From Paenibacillus sp. MZ04-78.2 (GTDB lineage Bacteria; Bacillota; Bacilli; Paenibacillales; NBRC-103111), in the NCBI RefSeq assembly GCF_024213375.1, contig NZ_JANAVJ010000002.1, forward strand, positions 186,001 through 250,000: a stretch of DNA of 64,000 bases, written 5' to 3'. Shown here piece by piece: positions 46,258 to 53,932 of the stretch. Under the pieces are notes generated by a model. It ran no database searches, was not told the DNA's origin, and saw only the letters and a program-made list of their open reading frames with translations. The first letter of the stretch is position 1, and the number at the start of each line of letters is the position of its first letter. The translations under genes were made by a program, and so were the position numbers.

Positions 46258-46763
46258 AGACGCCCGCTTCCGGTTCGTCCGGCGGTTTTTTGCATGCGGC
46301 GGGCCTCCTTATCGCCGGGATGGTCATCGGCGCCGCCCTGTTTCTGAGCGCGTACAATCAACGCTTGAATATGATGATCGAGCAGAACCGGGAGCTGCTC
46401 TCCGCCAAGGTGGATCTGGAAGTCAAGATCGCCGATTTGACCAAAACGAAAAATCAGCAGACGACGATCAATCTTCTGAACATTTATATTGAGCCCGGAG
46501 AGCATACGACGCTCGACAAGGTGACGGAAAGCGAGCTGAAGCGCCGCATTCACGGCGACTTGAAAAAAATCGTCGTCGGCCGCAAAATATCCGACTTTGC
46601 CGCGATGCCTGACGTCTACGAGCAAATTTTGACGGAGAAGCCTTACGTCGGCGTGCTGGATAAGGATTACGTCGTACAAACCGTCAAATGGATCGTGCTG
46701 ACCCAAACGGAGCTTAAGGTATGGGTCACGGTCAAAGAGTGGAAGCGCATCCCGCTCTCGTAA
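46254..46763 (+). CDS. ytrI: sporulation membrane protein YtrI
   Basis: 169 residues from a GTG at 46254, with GGAGGGGG upstream inside ytrH. One N-terminal transmembrane helix (about 14-35) is followed by a coiled coil (NMMIEQNRELLSAKVDLEVKI) and a C-terminal globular domain with EPGEHTTLDKVTESELKRRI. Matches YtrI, the partner of YtrH in sporulation. It overlaps ytrH by 4 bases. Confidence 0.85.
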   Translation: MKTPASGSSGGFLHAAGLLIAGMVIGAALFLSAYNQRLNMMIEQNRELLSAKVDLEVKIADLTKTKNQQTTINLLNIYIEPGEHTTLDKVTESELKRRIHGDLKKIVVGRKISDFAAMPDVYEQILTEKPYVGVLDKDYVVQTVKWIVLTQTELKVWVTVKEWKRIPLS

Positions 46764-46853
46764 TCTTCCACACCCGGTTGATTTCCCGCGCGTAAATCGC
46801 TAAAGTGGAAGCAGAACCCGTACATAACTGTACATAAGGATGTGCCGCTCAAA

Positions 46854-47141
46854 ATGCAAACCATGCAATGGACGCTCAGCGTGCTGATCGTCATCTTCCT
46901 CGCATTTTCGCTCTATTTCAGTGTGCGTTACCGCCGGGAACAGGAGCCGAAACGGCGCGGCCTGTATTCGGCCCGGATGAACATCTTCATGGGGCTTATG
47001 CTTGTCGTGATCGCCGTATCCCAGCTGTTCTTCTTCGAAGATTCCGCAACCCGCCGCATCTTCGGAACCGTCTGCCTGCTGCTCGGCTTGTTCAATCTGT
47101 TTGCGGGCATCCGCAATCACAATCTGTTCAGCCGGAAATAG
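46854..47141 (+). CDS. ytpI: YtpI-family membrane protein
   Basis: 95 residues with three membrane segments. The order is N-terminal helix WTLSVLIVIFLAFSLYFSV, then ARMNIFMGLMLVVIAVSQLF, then VCLLLGLFNLFAGIRNHN. Matches the small YtpI proteins next to dnaE and ytoI in Bacillus; function unknown. AAGGA lies 13 bases before the ATG at 46854; a GTG at 46842 is the alternative start. Confidence 0.78.
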   Translation: MQTMQWTLSVLIVIFLAFSLYFSVRYRREQEPKRRGLYSARMNIFMGLMLVVIAVSQLFFFEDSATRRIFGTVCLLLGLFNLFAGIRNHNLFSRK

Positions 47142-47262
47142 ACCGGCAACGCCTAAATCTCCGGACGGCACCGGAGGACGATGTCCTTCCGGCCGCCCAC
47201 CAAGCCCGTGAAGCCATTCGCGGGCTTGAACGGCTTCACAGCCCCCTTTTTCCGCTCTCCTC

Positions 47263-48618
47263 TTAAGGCTCGAATACTTGCGCCGTCAGCATCGCCTTGG
47301 CCACCAAAGCGCCGTCCAGATGCATCTCGACATCGATTTTGCCGAATTTGCGGCTTACCTCGATAATGCGGGGACGTATTTCCACCGCGCTGTCGATCTG
47401 CACCGGCTTGATAAAATACGAAGCCATGTTGTCCAGCACAAGATCGCCCTTCTTGACATCCTGCACCGCGTGATAAGCAGCCTGCGTCATCAGCACCGTC
47501 AGCACGCCTTCGGAGACGGTACCGAGCCGGTTCGTCATCTGCGGGGTAATCGTCCCGCGGAACACGGGGTGCCCGTCCCCGTCCTTCTCCTCGCAGAAGC
47601 CCGACCAGATCAAATCCTCGAACGTCTCCCCGTGCTGCGGCTGGCGCTGAATATGCTGCATCGCCTTCAGCACGTCCTTGCGGCTGATGACGCCGGTCAG
47701 CTTGCGGCTCATGTCGATGATCGGCAGCAGTTCGATGCCCTCCCATACCATCAGATGGGCCGCCGCCGCTACCGACGTGTTGGCGTTTGCCGTCACCGGT
47801 CCCCGGGTCATCCGCTTGTCGATCGTCTGGCCCGGCTCGGCGCCGATCAAATCCTTCGACGTAATCATGCCGATGACGCGGTTCCACTCGTCCACTACCG
47901 GAAAACGGCTATTCCCGGTTTCCTCGTGCAGCCGCTGCCAGTCTTTCAGCGTATGGTGCGCCTTCAGCGCGTACACCTGCATCGATTTGGGGACGATGTC
48001 CTCGATCAGCAAAATTTTCTTCTTGATCAGCCGGTCGTAAATCGCCCGGTTGATCAAGGATGCGACCGTGAACGTATCGTAACTGCTGGAAATGATGGGA
48101 AGCTCCAGCCGGTCGGCGAGCTCCTTGACCTCCTCGCTCGTCCCGAAGCCGCCTGTAACCAGCACGCCCGCCCCTTGCTCCAGCGCGCCCAGATGCGCCG
48201 TGCTCCGGTTTCCGACGATCAACAGGCTGCCCGGATCGATATAGCGCATCATCGCATCCTGCTCCATCGCGCCGATGACGAACTTGTTCAAGGTTTTGTC
48301 CAGGCCCGCCATGCCGCCGAGCACTTCGCCGTCGACCATATTCACGACTTCCGCGAACGTCAGCTTATCCATCTGGTCGCGCAGCTTTTTCTCGACGCGA
48401 ACCGTGCCTACCCGCTCCTTCGTCGCCACCAGTCCGATCGCGTCCGCCTCCTTGATCGCGCGGTATGCCGTCCCTTCGCTGACCCCAAGCATCTCGGCGA
48501 TTTTGCGGACGGAGATTTTGCTGCCGATGTTCAAGCTCTCGATATATTTCAGGATTTGTTCGTGCTTGGTTGCGGCTTCCTGCACGTTGGTCGTTTCGTT
48601 TTCACTCATCTGTTTCAC
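47263..48618 (-). CDS. ytoI: HTH-DRTGG-CBS-hotdog regulatory protein YtoI
   Basis: 451 residues. Domains in order: N-terminal winged helix-turn-helix (SVRKIAEMLGVSEGTAYRAI, 35-55), DRTGG domain (about 90-195), two CBS motifs (about 200-315, with RFPVVDEWNRVIGMITSKDL and LLPIIDMSRKLTGVISRKDV), and a C-terminal hotdog domain (330-451). It is probably a nucleotide-sensing transcription regulator. The exact start is unsure: GTG at 48618 or ATG at 48609, neither with a strong ribosome site. It is convergent with ytpI. Confidence 0.88.
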   Translation of the reverse strand: MKQMSENETTNVQEAATKHEQILKYIESLNIGSKISVRKIAEMLGVSEGTAYRAIKEADAIGLVATKERVGTVRVEKKLRDQMDKLTFAEVVNMVDGEVLGGMAGLDKTLNKFVIGAMEQDAMMRYIDPGSLLIVGNRSTAHLGALEQGAGVLVTGGFGTSEEVKELADRLELPIISSSYDTFTVASLINRAIYDRLIKKKILLIEDIVPKSMQVYALKAHHTLKDWQRLHEETGNSRFPVVDEWNRVIGMITSKDLIGAEPGQTIDKRMTRGPVTANANTSVAAAAHLMVWEGIELLPIIDMSRKLTGVISRKDVLKAMQHIQRQPQHGETFEDLIWSGFCEEKDGDGHPVFRGTITPQMTNRLGTVSEGVLTVLMTQAAYHAVQDVKKGDLVLDNMASYFIKPVQIDSAVEIRPRIIEVSRKFGKIDVEMHLDGALVAKAMLTAQVFEP

Positions 48619-48758
48619 CGATCCATTCTAATTCTGTATCACTCTGTACTATATCTTATCATTTTTTTTGCACAAAAAAAACTGCACTCAGGACTAGAAA
48701 AGCAGCCCGTCAGCATACAATGGATTAGGCGAAACCCCATAGGAGGTGTGGAATCCGT

Positions 48759-49091
48759 ATGTCAGACAACCCATTCGCAGGCGAGACGCGGACCGTCTAC
48801 GAGCTTGATACGCGCGACGCGGAGGCATTCAACCGGTGCAAGAACCGCATTCACAGCATATGCACCGAATATTTGCAGAGGCCCGTACGCGTCTATACGG
48901 TTCACGGGCACAGCTACGAAGGCGCGATCGTACATATCGACGATCATTATGTGTATTTGCAAATGTCCCCGGAGCACGGCCGCGCCCTGCTTCCCGGCCC
49001 AGGTGCTTATTCGTTCTACAATCCCTACTACAGCAATGTGATCTTACCGCTCGTCCTGTTCGATCTGTTGGCGATCTCGCTCATCGTGTAG
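48759..49091 (+). CDS. conserved hypothetical protein
   Basis: 110 residues, strong ribosome site AGGAGGTG 10 bases before the ATG. The N-terminal half has a charged region, then RPVRVYTVHGHSYEGAIVHI and DDHYVYLQMSP, a beta-rich stretch like an Sm-type barrel. It ends with PGAYSFYNPYYSNVILPLVL and a hydrophobic tail. The tail may sit in a membrane. I do not recognise a named family. It is followed by a strong terminator. Confidence 0.65.
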   Translation: MSDNPFAGETRTVYELDTRDAEAFNRCKNRIHSICTEYLQRPVRVYTVHGHSYEGAIVHIDDHYVYLQMSPEHGRALLPGPGAYSFYNPYYSNVILPLVLFDLLAISLIV

Positions 49092-49102
49092 CCGAGGGGC
49101 AG

Positions 49103-49150
49103 AAAAAAAGTCCGTTTCCCACCGCACAAGGGGTGAAAACGGACTTTTTT
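49103..49150. terminator. bidirectional terminator
   Basis: AAAAAAAGTCCGTTTCCCACC pairs with GGGGTGAAAACGGACTTTTTT between two convergent genes. Confidence 0.85.
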
Positions 49151-49152
49151 CG

Positions 49153-49431
49153 CTATTTTTTGATTTGTAAAAGGCTGCGCCTTCCCTGCAGCGATTGCTC
49201 CAGCCGCCATTTCTTCATTCGTTTGATCTTGAGCAGCTGCCGCTTCGTCTCCTCCTCCACGCCAAGCAGCTCGTGCAAATGTGCAGCAATGACGAGCAGC
49301 GCAAAAGCGATCCATCCTGCGCCGAAAACGGAAGCCAGCGTCCAGCCCCCGCCGAAATCGAGCCTTGGTACGGCGTAAAGCATCATGCCCAGCGCCAGGG
49401 CCAACCCAATGATATGACGGGTCCCCTTCAA
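49153..49431 (-). CDS. small membrane protein, unknown function
   Basis: 92 residues from a TTG at 49431 with GGGGAGG 7 bases upstream (N-terminus KGTRHIIGLALALG). Two membrane segments are followed by a basic amphipathic tail (KRQLLKIKRMKKWRLEQSL). A longer reading from 49488 lacks a ribosome site. No family is recognised. Confidence 0.6.
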   Translation of the reverse strand: MKGTRHIIGLALALGMMLYAVPRLDFGGGWTLASVFGAGWIAFALLVIAAHLHELLGVEEETKRQLLKIKRMKKWRLEQSLQGRRSLLQIKK

Positions 49432-49517
49432 AATTCCAGCCTCCCCTCGTACAACTTGTACGATACATTGTATGAGGGTCCCGGCCAAAATAGCACCTTA
49501 ACGGCTCCTTAACTTCG

Positions 49518-50624
49518 CTAAGCGCTCCCGCCGGGGCTTGGATTCATCTTCTTGCGCCGGAACGACCGCATGGCTTGACCGTACAAGAACAATGCGATCC
49601 ACGGAATCGTCAGACAAAGCGCGAACACCTCAAATATATAGGCATGATAAGCCCACATAGCGCTGCTGAACGGGAGGACATGCGTTTTGTAATAGGTCAT
49701 CAACGCCGGATGCGCCAAATAAATGCCGAACGAGGCGGCACCTAGCGTCATGAGCACGCGCGCCGCCGCTTTGGCCCGCTCCAGCAGCAACTGGCCCAAT
49801 CGGATAAAGCTCATGGCGACAAAAGCCGCATAAACGTAATACAAGACGTGTTTCCAGGGGTGGGCCAGATCAACTTTCAGCCGCACCTCTATCTGGGACA
49901 AGCCCATGAAGCCGAAGCCGAGCACCGCCGTCAGCGGCAGCACCCAGACGAAGTGCTTGCGAATCCAAGCCGCGAACGCTTCGTAATGGAGACCGATCCA
50001 TCCGCCCAGCGTAAACAGGCTGAAATAGTTGATAGCGAGCGCAGGCATGTGACCGATCGGCTTCACCCAGATGTGATACGCATAAAACCCGGTCTGAATG
50101 AGTAGGCCGATCCAAATCAAGCCGCTGCGGAACCAGGGAAATGTCCGGCACAGCCACATCAACAGCGGAAACAGCAAATAAAACTGGATGATAATGATCA
50201 AAAAGTACAAGTGATACGAAGCTTCCCCCCACTTTAGCAAACCCAAAAATTCTCTCGTTTTCCAGTGCAGGTTTCCCCCGAAAAAAATCCACTGGTTGTA
50301 CAAGTAATAAAAGAGCGACCAGACCAGATACGGGTACAGCACCTGCTTGACACGCTGCAAATAAAACTGCAGCGCCTGCTTGCCGCCGAAGTCGTCCTGA
50401 TAGCGGTAAAACAATACCAGACCGCTGATCAGGATAAATACCGGCACGGCAAAACTGGAAAGCTTGTTGAGCGTCAGATACACCGCATAGGGTACGCTGC
50501 CCGGCCGCAGATCGACCGTGGGGTCGGCCGTCGAATGAATGATCACAACCGCGAGAATGGCGATGGCCCGGACGATGTCCAGCTCCAACAGCTTCGGCTT
50601 CGATATCGGTTTCATTTCTGTCAC
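49518..50624 (-). CDS. acyltransferase family 3 membrane protein
   Basis: About 368 residues with ten hydrophobic segments. The N-terminal signature LELDIVRAIAILAVVIIHS carries the conserved Arg and His of acyltransferase-3 (OafA-like) enzymes, which O-acetylate or acylate cell-surface glycans. The target is unknown. The start is uncertain: GTG at 50624 with GAAGGGAAG 10 bases upstream is preferred; ATG at 50663 is possible. It is divergent from the ATP-grasp cluster, and its role in the same envelope process is speculative. Confidence 0.8.
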   Translation of the reverse strand: MTEMKPISKPKLLELDIVRAIAILAVVIIHSTADPTVDLRPGSVPYAVYLTLNKLSSFAVPVFILISGLVLFYRYQDDFGGKQALQFYLQRVKQVLYPYLVWSLFYYLYNQWIFFGGNLHWKTREFLGLLKWGEASYHLYFLIIIIQFYLLFPLLMWLCRTFPWFRSGLIWIGLLIQTGFYAYHIWVKPIGHMPALAINYFSLFTLGGWIGLHYEAFAAWIRKHFVWVLPLTAVLGFGFMGLSQIEVRLKVDLAHPWKHVLYYVYAAFVAMSFIRLGQLLLERAKAAARVLMTLGAASFGIYLAHPALMTYYKTHVLPFSSAMWAYHAYIFEVFALCLTIPWIALFLYGQAMRSFRRKKMNPSPGGSA

Positions 50625-50815
50625 GTGCGTTTCTCTTCCCTTCTTACAGAAGTTCATAGGCATTTATACTATGTTTGATCCTCAGAATTTTCATGCTGAA
50701 CCCTCCATATGCTTGTCGATGGGTTTAGTATATCTGCCCGAAGTGACTTTACAGTGACTTGAATGTGACAGTCTAGTCACTTGGCCCTGGTTAGACGGTT
50801 TGCTGTAGAGTAAGC

Positions 50816-50870
50816 GTCAAACAGCCCCCAGCGCGGCTAGCTTAGCTAGGCACACCGGGGGCTGTTTGAC
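50816..50870. repeat. perfect 14-bp inverted repeat
   Basis: GTCAAACAGCCCCC and GGGGGCTGTTTGAC flank a 27-base centre that itself contains GCTAGCTTAGCTAG. It is terminator-shaped (A-rich/GC/T-rich) without a long T run, and lies in a divergent intergenic region with no gene for it to end. Confidence 0.75.
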
Positions 50871-50942
50871 GTTCACCTTGTAGAAGGCACAAAAGGATCT
50901 TGCTCCGACATGAAGAATTCCAGTCATGGCGGGAGTCGATGG

Positions 50943-50984
50943 GCTTGCAGGCACTTGCCCGATGCTTGCAGGCACTTGCCCGAT
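50943..50984. repeat. 21-bp tandem duplication
   Basis: GCTTGCAGGCACTTGCCCGAT occurs twice in direct succession with no mismatch. Unit length is a multiple of three, but no gene is established across it. Confidence 0.8.
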
Positions 50985-51104
50985 ATAGGTAGTTTCTTTC
51001 ACCAAGGGTTAGACGCCCTCATATGATGAAGTAGTTCGCTTCTCAATGTTCAAAGCATGTTGCGGCATGTCTTGCGGCAAGCCGGTGCTGGGAAGGAGTT
51101 CCGC

Positions 51105-52475
51105 ATGAAAAGAACAAAGGTGACGATCCAGATCCAAAGCGCCGGCACTTCCTCGGACGGTTCCGTTCTGACGCTCAGCGAATCTGTAGTGAAAAAGTGG
51201 AAGATTCCGCTGCAGCAGCCTCTCCAGCTCCGTTTCGGCTCCAGCCGGGAGGAGGTTTCGGTCAACTCTTCGTCCAAGGCCGGCGTGCTGCGCTTGACCG
51301 GTTCGTTAGCTTCACAATGGAGTCTTGCCCACGGGGATGAGCTCTGTCTTCAATACAAAACCGGAACCCGTACGATTCATCTTGGCCCGCTGATCGGTGT
51401 CATGGTCAGCCGCGTTTACGCCAATTCCGCCGACAAGCTGTTCGGGGCGAATACCGCCTTTAGCCACGAGCTTTCCGAGGCGTGCAGGCTGTATGGCGCA
51501 TCGGTGTTTTTCAGCACGCCGGAGGATTTGCGCGGACAGCGCGACGAGGTTCGGGGGTGGCGCGTCAAGGCAACCGGCGACTGGGAAAAAACGACGTTTC
51601 CGATGCCGCACGTGCTGTATAACCGTCTGACCTCGCGCAAGCTGGAAAACCGGGCCAATGTGCAGCAATTTGTGACGCAAGCCAAGAGCCGCCATAATGC
51701 GGTGCTCTTCAACGAAAAGTATTTAAACAAGACGGAAGTATTCGATGCCCTCCACAAGGAAACGGGTCTGCAGAAGTACTTGCCGGAGTCGTATTTGCTG
51801 CGGAACCTCCCGCTTCTCAAATCGATGTGCGCCAAGCATCCGACCGTGTTTCTCAAACCGATTACCGGCAGTCTCGGGAAAGGCATCATTCGGATTAAAA
51901 AACAGCCGGACGGATACATTTGTCATTTTACGAATCTGGGCGGCGCCCGTAAGCAGTCCTTTGCGACCCTTGGCAAGCTGTTCAGCACCATCTCGGGCAA
52001 ATTGAAAAGCCGACGCTATCAAATTCAGCAAGGGCTCGACTTGCTGACCGTAAACGGCCGGCCCATCGATTTTCGGGCCTTGGTGCAGCGCGGGGAAACC
52101 GGACAATGGGGCATTACGTCCATCGTAGCCCGCATAGCCGGCACGCATCACTTCGTCTCCAATCTGGCGCGGGGGGGCACGCTGACAACGGCCAAGGACG
52201 CTTTGGGACGCTCCGGGGCTGCCGCGGCGGCCGGTGGCGTAGGCAAGCTGAGGCGGGCGGCCATCCAAATTGCCAAGGGCATCGAAGCGCAGGTCCCAGG
52301 ACATTATGCCGAGCTCGGAATCGATCTCGCGATCGATACGAATGGCCGGGTATGGCTGCTTGAAGTCAACTCGAAGCCGTCGAAGGAGGACAATACGCCG
52401 TTGGCGGCCGGGCGCAAGATCCGACCCTCCGTCAAGAAGCTGGTGCAATACGCCCGCTTCGTGGCGAAGTTTTGA
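51105..52475 (+). CDS. YheD-type endospore coat-associated ATP-grasp protein, gene 1 of 5
   Basis: 456 residues. An N-terminal domain of about 95 residues is built from two similar beta-rich units (LTLSESVVKKWKIPLQQPLQL and LRLTGSLASQWSLAHGDELC). It is joined by HLGPLIGVMVS to an ATP-grasp domain. ATP-grasp motifs: nucleotide loop FLKPITGSLGKGIIRI, IQQGLDLL, DFRALVQRGETGQW and metal-binding ELGIDLAIDTNGRVWLLEVNSKP (Glu and Asn present). ATP-grasp enzymes form C-N or C-S ligation products via acyl-phosphates; the substrate here is unknown. GGAAGGAG precedes the ATG at 51105. It is the first gene of the cluster. Confidence 0.88.
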   Translation: MKRTKVTIQIQSAGTSSDGSVLTLSESVVKKWKIPLQQPLQLRFGSSREEVSVNSSSKAGVLRLTGSLASQWSLAHGDELCLQYKTGTRTIHLGPLIGVMVSRVYANSADKLFGANTAFSHELSEACRLYGASVFFSTPEDLRGQRDEVRGWRVKATGDWEKTTFPMPHVLYNRLTSRKLENRANVQQFVTQAKSRHNAVLFNEKYLNKTEVFDALHKETGLQKYLPESYLLRNLPLLKSMCAKHPTVFLKPITGSLGKGIIRIKKQPDGYICHFTNLGGARKQSFATLGKLFSTISGKLKSRRYQIQQGLDLLTVNGRPIDFRALVQRGETGQWGITSIVARIAGTHHFVSNLARGGTLTTAKDALGRSGAAAAAGGVGKLRRAAIQIAKGIEAQVPGHYAELGIDLAIDTNGRVWLLEVNSKPSKEDNTPLAAGRKIRPSVKKLVQYARFVAKF

Positions 52476-52519
52476 CCGTTCGCCAAGCTTCCGAATCGGC
52501 GAACCGGAAAGCGGATCTC

Positions 52520-52557
52520 CCCCGATAACTGCCCCCCAAATATGGGTTATTTCGGGG
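52520..52557. repeat. intergenic hairpin between ATP-grasp genes 1 and 2
   Basis: CCCCGATAAC-T-GCCC pairs with GGGTTATTTCGGGG, an imperfect 12-bp stem without a T run, in the 122-base gap. It may set relative expression or mark an RNA processing site. Confidence 0.5.
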
Positions 52558-52597
52558 TCCTGCGACGACACAGCTCCAACAGATCGAGGTAAAGCGC

Positions 52598-53767
52598 ATG
52601 ATGAAACCAGACCGCCCGAACAAAAGTACCGTCGGCATCATGACGACGCAAACCGATGAACATCCGCCTTTTGCCAACCGTAATTTCTACCGCCGTTTAT
52701 GCATCCACGGGAGCCGCAGCGGCTTGACGGTATTCGTATTTACTCCGCCGGGCATCGACTGGTCCCGGCCGCAAGTGACCGGGTATGTCTATGATCCGGC
52801 ACTCAAGGAATGGGTCAGCCGGACCTTCGACCTGCCGGCTGTCGTATATGACCGCTGCTTTTTCACCGCCCGAAGGCAGTACGCCGATTACCGGATCGCC
52901 TTGCACGGTCTGAAGCAGCAGTCCTCCGTCCGGCTGCTCGGCCACGGCTTGAAGGGCAAGTGGGACGTTCAGCAAGCGCTTCGGCGGGATGGCCGGTTTG
53001 ACCGCCATCTGCCGGAGACGCAGCCGCTGCGCAGCATGCGCACGCTCGCGGATTGGCTCCGGCGGCGCGGCGAAGCGATTCTGAAGCCGCGTGGCGGCTC
53101 CCAGGGCCGCGGCGTGCTGCTCGTGCGCCGCGAAAGCGCGTCCCCTGCGGGCACGGTGAACGCCGCCGGAGCGGCGTTCACCGTTCGCGGGCGCGATCCG
53201 CGCAACCGCGCCGTCGCGTGCGGCTTCGCCGACGCCGGGGCGCTGCTTCGCTGGCTGCGCCGCTTCGTCGCGCAACGCAGCTATTTACTGCAGCAGTATT
53301 TGCCGCTGCAGTCGCAAAACGGCGACGCGTACGACGTCCGCGCGCTCGTGCAGAAAGACGGCGACGGCCGCTGGAAGCTGACCGGCATGGCCGTCCGCCG
53401 AGGGCAGAACGGCAGCCTGACCTCCAATCTGCACGGCGGGGGCACGGTGGAACCCATCGGACCGTTCTTGGCCCGCGAGTTCGGGCCGGCACGCGCCGAG
53501 AGGCTCCTTCACGAGCTGAAGCAGCTCGCTATGAGGCTTCCGGAAGCGCTGGAATCTTTTCACGGGCGGCTCGCCGAGCTCGGCATTGATTTCGGTGTCG
53601 ACATGGACGGCAATAGTTGGATTCTTGAGGTGAATTCCAAACCCGGCCGCTCCATCTTTACTTATTTACAAGACGACCAAGCCAAACTGGACGCACTGAC
53701 CAACCCGCTGCGCTACGCGCGGTATTTGCTGCAGCAGCCGCGTGCGCAGGCAAACGTCAGACGATAG
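52598..53767 (+). CDS. YheC-type ATP-grasp protein, gene 2 of 5
   Basis: 389 residues without the N-terminal two-unit domain of gene 1. It begins with STVGIMTTQTDE and PAVVYDRCFF. ATP-grasp motifs: ILKPRGGSQGRGVLLV, LQQYLPLQSQNGD, DVRALVQKDGDGRWKLTGMA, SNLHGGGTVEPIG and LGIDFGVDMDGNSWILEVNSKP. A very GC-rich, Ala/Arg-rich insert (coding about 53030-53290) separates the nucleotide loop from QQY, unlike gene 5, its closest relative in the cluster. GAGGT lies 7 bases before the ATG. Role inferred from the family only. Confidence 0.85.
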   Translation: MMKPDRPNKSTVGIMTTQTDEHPPFANRNFYRRLCIHGSRSGLTVFVFTPPGIDWSRPQVTGYVYDPALKEWVSRTFDLPAVVYDRCFFTARRQYADYRIALHGLKQQSSVRLLGHGLKGKWDVQQALRRDGRFDRHLPETQPLRSMRTLADWLRRRGEAILKPRGGSQGRGVLLVRRESASPAGTVNAAGAAFTVRGRDPRNRAVACGFADAGALLRWLRRFVAQRSYLLQQYLPLQSQNGDAYDVRALVQKDGDGRWKLTGMAVRRGQNGSLTSNLHGGGTVEPIGPFLAREFGPARAERLLHELKQLAMRLPEALESFHGRLAELGIDFGVDMDGNSWILEVNSKPGRSIFTYLQDDQAKLDALTNPLRYARYLLQQPRAQANVRR

Positions 53768-53785
53768 CAGCCTTGACGAATGCCC

Positions 53786-53918
53786 GGCAAAATTCAGCCC
53801 ACGCTTTCGGAGAAAGTTTTGCCTGCGGCAAAACTCAGCCTATGCTTTCGGAGAAAGTTTTGCCTGCGGCAAAACTCAGCCTATGCTTTCGGAGAAAGTT
53901 TTGCCTGCGGCAAAACTC
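53786..53918 (+). repeat. three tandem 41-bp hairpin repeats in the leader of gene 3
   Basis: Units at 53786-53826, 53827-53867 and 53868-53908, plus 10 bases of a fourth. Units 2 and 3 are identical; unit 1 differs at three positions. At each junction AGTTTTGCC-tgc-GGCAAAACT makes a perfect 9-bp stem with a 3-base loop (53815-53835, 53856-53876, 53897-53917). A smaller CTTT/AAAG hairpin lies inside each unit. The third stem ends just before the ribosome site AGGAGG of gene 3. Confidence 0.9.
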
Positions 53919-53932
53919 TTAGGAGGTTCAAC

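Larger units (their letters stand above)
50664..51104. other. intergenic region before the ATP-grasp cluster
   Basis: 441 bases. It contains AGTGACTT direct and inverted repeats near 50740-50785, the long inverted repeat at 50816-50870 and the 21-bp tandem repeat at 50943-50984. On the minus strand a 62-codon frame crosses these repeats (two IGQVPAS heptads) but has no convincing ribosome site. No clear promoter is called. Confidence 0.5.

Noticed and set aside
47201-47228. Terminator for ytoI
   Set aside because: AAGCCCG/CGGGCTT forms a stem, but there is no T run on either strand, so I do not call it.
47278-49041. 587-codon plus-strand frame opposite ytoI
   Set aside because: Shadow of the YtoI coding sequence; it also crosses into the 48759 gene in another frame.
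50817-51005. 62-codon minus-strand ORF with two IGQVPAS heptads
   Set aside because: No convincing start signal; it is built on the inverted and tandem repeats and has no known relative. Kept as a DNA repeat instead.
53786-53918. CRISPR array
   Set aside because: The 41-bp units are contiguous without spacers and there are no cas genes.
53780-53932. N-terminal extension of ATP-grasp gene 3 through the 41-bp repeats
   Set aside because: The unit is not a multiple of three, so the peptide is not a repeat. A strong ribosome site directly precedes the ATG at 53933.
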